The position numbers and the translations under genes are program-made. Below, one piece after another: positions 60,701-64,000 of a stretch of DNA of 64,000 nt (within the stretch, counting starts at the first letter, position 1; the number at the start of each line of letters is the position of its first letter). This DNA comes from DATMER01 sp963844885 (GTDB taxonomy: Bacteria > Acidobacteriota > Thermoanaerobaculia > Multivoradales > UBA5704). The notes beneath the pieces were generated by a model that was given only the letters and a program-made list of their open reading frames with translations, did no database searches and was not told where the DNA came from. The stretch is from the NCBI GenBank assembly GCA_963844885.1, contig CAWJQA010000011.1:1-64000 (forward strand). Reading direction: 5' to 3'.

Positions 60701-63213
60701 GGCCACCCGGCGTCCGCGCCGAGCTGGCGCAGCCCTATGTAATAAGGATAGGGATCGACCTGCAGCCGGGTGAGAGCGGCCACGCCGCGCCCGCCCTGCT
60801 CCTGGACGCGCGCCGTGATCACCGCCTCCAGCGACGACGGCACCGGCGACTTCTCCGGCATCGTCACCTTGAATTCGCTCCGCCCCTCCTCGCTGAGCTG
60901 GCCGGTGTTCTCGAAGACCTCGCGGTCCTCCAGCTTGCGCTCGCCGTTGCGGAAGGTGTACCCCTCGAAGCCCTTGGCCGTGAACGTCGAGTCCTTGAGC
61001 CGGACCCGGGTCTCGACCGGCAGATTGGCCGCCGGAGCGCCGAACAGGTAGTCGCCCTGGACGTTGTAGACCAGCTCCTGGCCCGGCCCGACCTTGGTCT
61101 TGGGCGGCTGGATTTCGACCGAGATGCGGTCGGGGACGAACTCTTCCACCTGGAACTGGTAGGTGCCGATGATCTCCTCGGCCACTTCCAGCTCCAGCGT
61201 GTGGTGGCCGGTGAGGGAGTAGGCCGGCAGGTCGAGCTTGTACTCGGCGAGGCCGCGGCCGTCGATCTGCACCCGCTGCGTCTCCAGCTCGCGCCCCTGC
61301 GGATCGCGGTGGCGCAGCAGCGCCGGCATCGCCGGCGGCACCTTGAGCGTCGAGTCGCGCACCACGATCATCCCCCGGGCCGTCTCGCCGGGGCGGTAGA
61401 GGTCGCGCTGGCCATAGAGGAAGGCCGTGTAGCCGCCGCTCGGCACCTCGTCGCCGCCCACGTCGAGACCCGTGGTGTCGATCGACATCCGGTCCAGGAG
61501 GAGGAAGGTGAAGTCGTCCCCCTTCTCCACGGTAATCAGATAGGGGGTCTTGTCTTCCAGCCCGGGGGAGTCCTGGAGGCGCCAGACGCCGGAGCCGTCC
61601 GTGCGCCCTTCGCCGAGCGTCTGGTTCTGGTCGGAGACCAGCGTCACCTTGGCGTCGCTCACCGGCGACAGGTCGCGGACGGACGCCACCCAGACCATCA
61701 GCTCGCCGTTCCCGCTCTTCTTGACGACGAGGCCCATGTCGGTGAGCAGGACCCAGCGCTGCTGGGCCTCGTAGTCGTCCGGCTGACCGACCGAGATGCG
61801 GTAGAGACCGACATCATCGACATCCACCCACTTGTCGAGGGTGATCGGCGTGATCTTTTTCTGGTTCCGCCGGCCGCCGACGTCGATCGTCTCTTCCTTG
61901 AGGCGGTCGCCGAGGGCGTGCGGCAGCTCGTCGAAGTAGCCGGTCTCTTCGTCGTAGAAGCCGCCGTAGTTGAACAGGAAGAACAGGTTGTTGCGGTAGA
62001 CCCGGTCGATCGTCATCCGCACCTTGGGCACGTTGACGCTCTCCAGGTTGACCGTGTGGTTGCCGGAGGCCGAGAGGAACGTCCCTTCGCTCTGGAAGGC
62101 GACGCTCGGGTCCAGGTCCGGAACCTCGACGTCGGCCGAGTAGTCGTCGGTGAGGACGGCGTCGTCCGTGGCCGGCATCCCCTTGGCGACCATGAGCGTG
62201 TAGGTCGAGCCCGGCTTCATGTCGCCGGTGATGGCGAGCTCGTTGCGGTTGGCCGACAGGCGCATGCGGACGGCCGGCTCGATCTTGAGGTACTTCTCGG
62301 CCACGGCGGCGGAGATGGGGGACGAGAATTTGACGGTGACCGTCGATTCGCGGTCGCCCGGAGCGACCTCGAAGCCCCAGACGGCGAGCTTCGTGGAGGA
62401 GCCGACCGGGATCTCCTGGACGTAATCTTCCTTGAGCGGCACGTTGCCGTTGGAAGGCGTCAGGCTCTGGTCGATGACGAGGCGGAGCTTGCGCTCTTCC
62501 TTGTTCTTCTGGATCGTGGGGGTGACGAACGAGATCGTCGGCGAATCCCAGTCCGTCTCCAGCTCCAGCGTCAGGGGCTCGCCCCCGGCCGGGTCTTCGA
62601 GCTTGACCTTGGTGATGAGGACTTTGGGGTCCACCGGGTAGTTGAACCGCATCTGGCCGCGGAACAGGATGCGCGCCTTGCCTTCGATGGCCGGCTCTTC
62701 GGTGACGTCCACCCCTTCGACGAGGAACTGGTCGGTGCGCACGGTCAGCTCCCGGTCGCCGACAAAGACCATCCCTTCCTTGAGGAAGTGCTCGGGTTCG
62801 AGCTTGACCGTGTACTCGGAAGCCACCGGCAGACCGCCGCTCGGCTGGAACCGGAGAGCGTTGGTATCGCGCCAGGTCCACGACCCGCCGAGGGCCGGCT
62901 CGATCGTCGCCGGAGGCGGATCGAGCACCGTGTTCACCTTGCCGTCGCCGAGCGCCTTGTCAAAGACAATGTCGAAGTACTGGCGGTTCTCGCGATCGAC
63001 CACGACGTCGAACACGGACACCGTCTCCGCATTGCCGGCCCGAAGCCGGGCGAGGGCGGCGGTGATGGGGTTCTTGAAGGCATAGGCGGACACGGACACC
63101 AGGGAAAGGCCGAGCAGGATGAGGACGATATCCTTCCCGGACCACTTCCTGACGAACAGCGAGCGCAGACGGGGCACGATCCGGTCCCGGAGAGACGGAC
63201 GGTCGGTGGACAT
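57703..63213 (-). CDS. Bacterial alpha-2-macroglobulin, membrane-anchored
   Basis: 1836 residues, start at 63213 with AGGAGG upstream. The N-terminal membrane helix (DIVLILLGLSLVSVSAYAFK) replaces the lipoprotein signal of E. coli YfhM. MG-type beta domains follow, with the MG2-like YTAFLYGQRDLYRPGETARG near 590. The A2M domain (FWSGPLTADGDGNVKVSFQV; GALRVMAVAIDGPKFGSAEG) precedes a thioester motif CLEQ in YPYGCLEQTVSSSFPLI near residue 1375 within an alpha/alpha toroid. Family knowledge: it traps proteases that attack the envelope and is linked to PBP1C for repair. Bait sequence lies in the Gly/Glu-rich stretch SPAGGGEGEEGMSQY or nearby. Confidence 0.93.
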   Translation of the reverse strand: MSTDRPSLRDRIVPRLRSLFVRKWSGKDIVLILLGLSLVSVSAYAFKNPITAALARLRAGNAETVSVFDVVVDRENRQYFDIVFDKALGDGKVNTVLDPPPATIEPALGGSWTWRDTNALRFQPSGGLPVASEYTVKLEPEHFLKEGMVFVGDRELTVRTDQFLVEGVDVTEEPAIEGKARILFRGQMRFNYPVDPKVLITKVKLEDPAGGEPLTLELETDWDSPTISFVTPTIQKNKEERKLRLVIDQSLTPSNGNVPLKEDYVQEIPVGSSTKLAVWGFEVAPGDRESTVTVKFSSPISAAVAEKYLKIEPAVRMRLSANRNELAITGDMKPGSTYTLMVAKGMPATDDAVLTDDYSADVEVPDLDPSVAFQSEGTFLSASGNHTVNLESVNVPKVRMTIDRVYRNNLFFLFNYGGFYDEETGYFDELPHALGDRLKEETIDVGGRRNQKKITPITLDKWVDVDDVGLYRISVGQPDDYEAQQRWVLLTDMGLVVKKSGNGELMVWVASVRDLSPVSDAKVTLVSDQNQTLGEGRTDGSGVWRLQDSPGLEDKTPYLITVEKGDDFTFLLLDRMSIDTTGLDVGGDEVPSGGYTAFLYGQRDLYRPGETARGMIVVRDSTLKVPPAMPALLRHRDPQGRELETQRVQIDGRGLAEYKLDLPAYSLTGHHTLELEVAEEIIGTYQFQVEEFVPDRISVEIQPPKTKVGPGQELVYNVQGDYLFGAPAANLPVETRVRLKDSTFTAKGFEGYTFRNGERKLEDREVFENTGQLSEEGRSEFKVTMPEKSPVPSSLEAVITARVQEQGGRGVAALTRLQVDPYPYYIGLRQLGADAGWPEPKKPVDFEYVAVSPDGKPAASGPLRADFFEDRYNTVLRRIPGGGYRYESTREAVLLDSRPIAAGPAKGTFRFVPPRYGSFRVVVTDTDSQASTQVEFYAAGWGTSPWAIKNPARLELDLDKAEYAPGETAVIQVRAPFPGKLLVTVERDTVLDTQVYTLTGNTATVQVPIRGDYRPNAFVTATLVRRAQDLEPGSAGRAFGAVALPVDREANKLAPEIVQPKEIRPNTKLDLAVKTAPGAVVTVAAVDEGILQLIAQKTPQPFDWFYRRLGLSVTSYDTFSLLLPEVKPQGKSPAGGGEGEEGMSQYVRTEGIRRVQPVAFWSGPLTADGDGNVKVSFQVPEFQGALRVMAVAIDGPKFGSAEGKTRVRDPLVLLPTLPRILSFQETLQVPITVRNDTGKTGPIQVGLVAQGSPNIAGIVSIDGPATQSVDIPVGREKTVYFTVKTGNASGEVTFVATAAGNGEKSRSTTVVGIRPDLPEISVEEAGGVAKTMSMALADAGRFRPETLRRKVRIAPLPLVQFAGKLEDLLHYPYGCLEQTVSSSFPLIYMGDLAKAFEPELFDPKKGHGDPAAIVQAGIRRVSAMQLPGGGFSLWPGGTEVHPWASTYAAHFLVEARKAGHPVADNLYQSTLDWLAGTVKAKQAYGWEEMQRTVYGLYILARAGKADLGTMDHIRTKHDKELRPESRALLAAAYASAGNPRAVQDLVSRIGELEQVERQTGGNFNSTIRNRALLLLALMDAAPTSARIPQLADRLGRDARETGWWTTQEEAFTLLALGQLAQRQSKFPPYSGSVIVGGKKIGTFTNKAVTFTVRGADPVTIQMDNGYQPGAAFYSVVSRGVPTDDAYKAQNAGLEIEREILDRDGNAVDLENVKQGDLIVLKTRLRSVSGPVQNVAVVSLLPSGLEVENPRLQSTEQLPWVNDAQFSLAYLDLRDDRILVFADLLPPNSWQTYYTLVRAVAPGRFRLPPVHAEAMYNPALRAEGEKGTMEVKALTVK

Positions 63214-63360
63214 AGGGGTACAGGCCTCCTAAAGGGGGATACAGCTAGGATATAGCCTACACCAGAACGTCCGCGGAGGTGCCTGCCGTTTTTCAAGGGT
63301 TTCTCCGAGGCTCGCACCCCTGCGGGCTTGTTTGTCGCGGTGGGGCGCCTCGCCGAGACC

Positions 63361-63706
63361 TGTCGACGTTCTGCCGAAGCCTTTCGGCGTCTCCCACAAC
63401 CTTTCGGCGTCTCCCGCGGGCTCTCGCCGGTCCGGCAGCACCTCTCGGCGAGTCGCCGAAGGTTGTCGGCGAACCCCGAGACCCTTCGCCGGCCGGCGCC
63501 ACCTCTCGGCCCCACGCCGAGCCGTCTCGGGGAGCGGCCACAGCCTTCGGCCAGCCGCCGCGACCTTCGGCATGCCGCCGAGACCTTTCGGCGACCGGCT
63601 CCACCTTTCGGCGCTCCGCCGAAAGCTTCGCCGAGGCGCCGAAACTTGGAGCCGGCCCGGGAACAACTCTGGCGAGACGGCTACACCTCTCGGCAGAATG
63701 GCGGCA
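63361..63706. repeat. Intergenic array of about 17 units, 20-21 bp period (family C)
   Basis: Degenerate units, consensus about CTTTCGGCGNNNCGCCGARAC, with spacing of 20 or 21. Unit 63605-63625 is a perfect 9+9 bp dyad around CTC; 63442-63461 and 63564-63584 are near dyads. Weaker units extend left to about 63330. It lies between the alpha-2-macroglobulin promoter region and the TA module at the right edge. Confidence 0.7.
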
Positions 63707-63851
63707 ACTCCGGCTGGCCGCCCTATTGTGCTTGGTGTGTGGGAGGGGGTTCGTGGGTGAGCGGCGGGTGGCAGCCTCTTGGTTGGGCGTGGTAACCTCT
63801 TGACTTGACTATGGTGCCGACCGTGGAGAAGGATGGCACAGGAGGATGTCC
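63707..63851. other. Upstream region of the Phd-type gene
   Basis: No gene. Contains TTGACTTGACTATGG near 63800, possibly a promoter for the antitoxin, and GGAGG at 63841-63845. Confidence 0.35.
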
Positions 63852-64000
63852 ATGCGCACCATCAAAGCTTCGGAGTTCAAAGACAGGTGTCTTCAGTTGA
63901 TGGAAGAGGTCACCGAGAGCGGTGAGTCGCTGGTGATCACCAAGCGCGGCAAGCCCTTTTCCGTTCTGTCTCCCTATCCCAGCCGCTCCTCCTCTCTTTA
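63852..64000 (+). CDS. Phd/YefM-family antitoxin, partial
   Basis: The ATG at 63852 sits six bases after GGAGG (the ATG at 63846 is too close). It reads MRTIKASEFKDRCLQLMEEV then TESGESLVITKRGKPFSVLS, the typical DNA-binding N-terminus of Phd/YefM antitoxins, and runs off the right edge after 49 residues. A VapC-type PIN toxin is the most common partner and would lie beyond the window. Confidence 0.85.
   Translation, partial: MRTIKASEFKDRCLQLMEEVTESGESLVITKRGKPFSVLSPYPSRSSSL

Noticed and set aside
57784..63255. 1823-codon plus-strand frame opposite the A2M gene
   Set aside because: Arg/His/Val-rich antisense shadow typical of GC-rich coding DNA. The minus strand carries the recognisable A2M protein.

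Overview
The window is GC-rich bacterial chromosome (roughly two thirds G+C by eye). It most likely comes from an Acidobacteriota genome. The best evidence is four tandem secreted VWFA-related proteins of the acidobacterial type (TIGR03436-like), a TonB-dependent receptor with a carboxypeptidase-regulatory N-terminal domain, and several exported TPR proteins. There is no rRNA, no convincing tRNA, no CRISPR array and no complete insertion sequence. The lineage is inferred from gene content only.

Layout. 1-4.5 kb (minus): a partial sulfatase-like lipoprotein, a secreted regulatory-domain/TPR protein and a TonB-dependent receptor, all cut by many small frameshifts that look like sequence error. 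4.9-14.8 kb (plus): a transglutaminase-like/TPR lipoprotein, then four VWFA paralogues in one probable operon, ended by a hairpin and a 20-bp-period repeat array. 15.4-17.8 kb (minus): toxin-antitoxin (TA) remnants, a secreted FG-GAP-like protein and RidA. 17.8-24.4 kb (plus): PepD dipeptidase, a VTT membrane protein, a TPR-like protein, a SEC-C protein and a nuclease-less type-ISP DNA methylase. 24.4-28.4 kb: two small secreted proteins, a 21-bp array, a decayed UPF0175/DUF3368 pair and an intact AbiEi/AbiEii pair with a clear operator. 28.4-33.4 kb (minus): a tightly overlapping trio of a soluble PRC/MgtE-N/CBS protein, an Nramp-related transporter and HrpB helicase. 33.5-34.9 kb: an unassigned overlapping gene pair with a C-terminal winged helix. 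35.1-37.8 kb (minus): an operon of a holin-4-like membrane protein, Nth, an SDR, two cytochromes c and a small helical protein. 37.9-39.0 kb: a divergent ApbE. 39-42.5 kb: an accessory region with a transposase remnant, an integron attC-like site beside two foreign-looking genes, inverted repeats, a DUF2283 pair remnant and a second 20-bp array. 42.5-52.8 kb (minus): YfhO-type membrane protein, GT2 glycosyltransferase, M14 carboxypeptidase and an NtrC-type two-component system. 53-63.2 kb (minus): an outer-membrane barrel with its own consensus promoter, then alpha-2-macroglobulin and PBP1C, both envelope proteins. 63.3-64 kb: a fourth short-period array and the start of a Phd-type TA module.

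The most unusual feature is a set of four intergenic arrays with 20-21 bp periods, about two helical turns. Three have different consensus sequences and one repeats the first family 27 kb away. In at least three of them each unit contains a dyad. Other points of note are the probable Nramp/MgtE-N regulatory pairing, paired REP-like doublets (one covering the start of pbpC), and the attC-like site.
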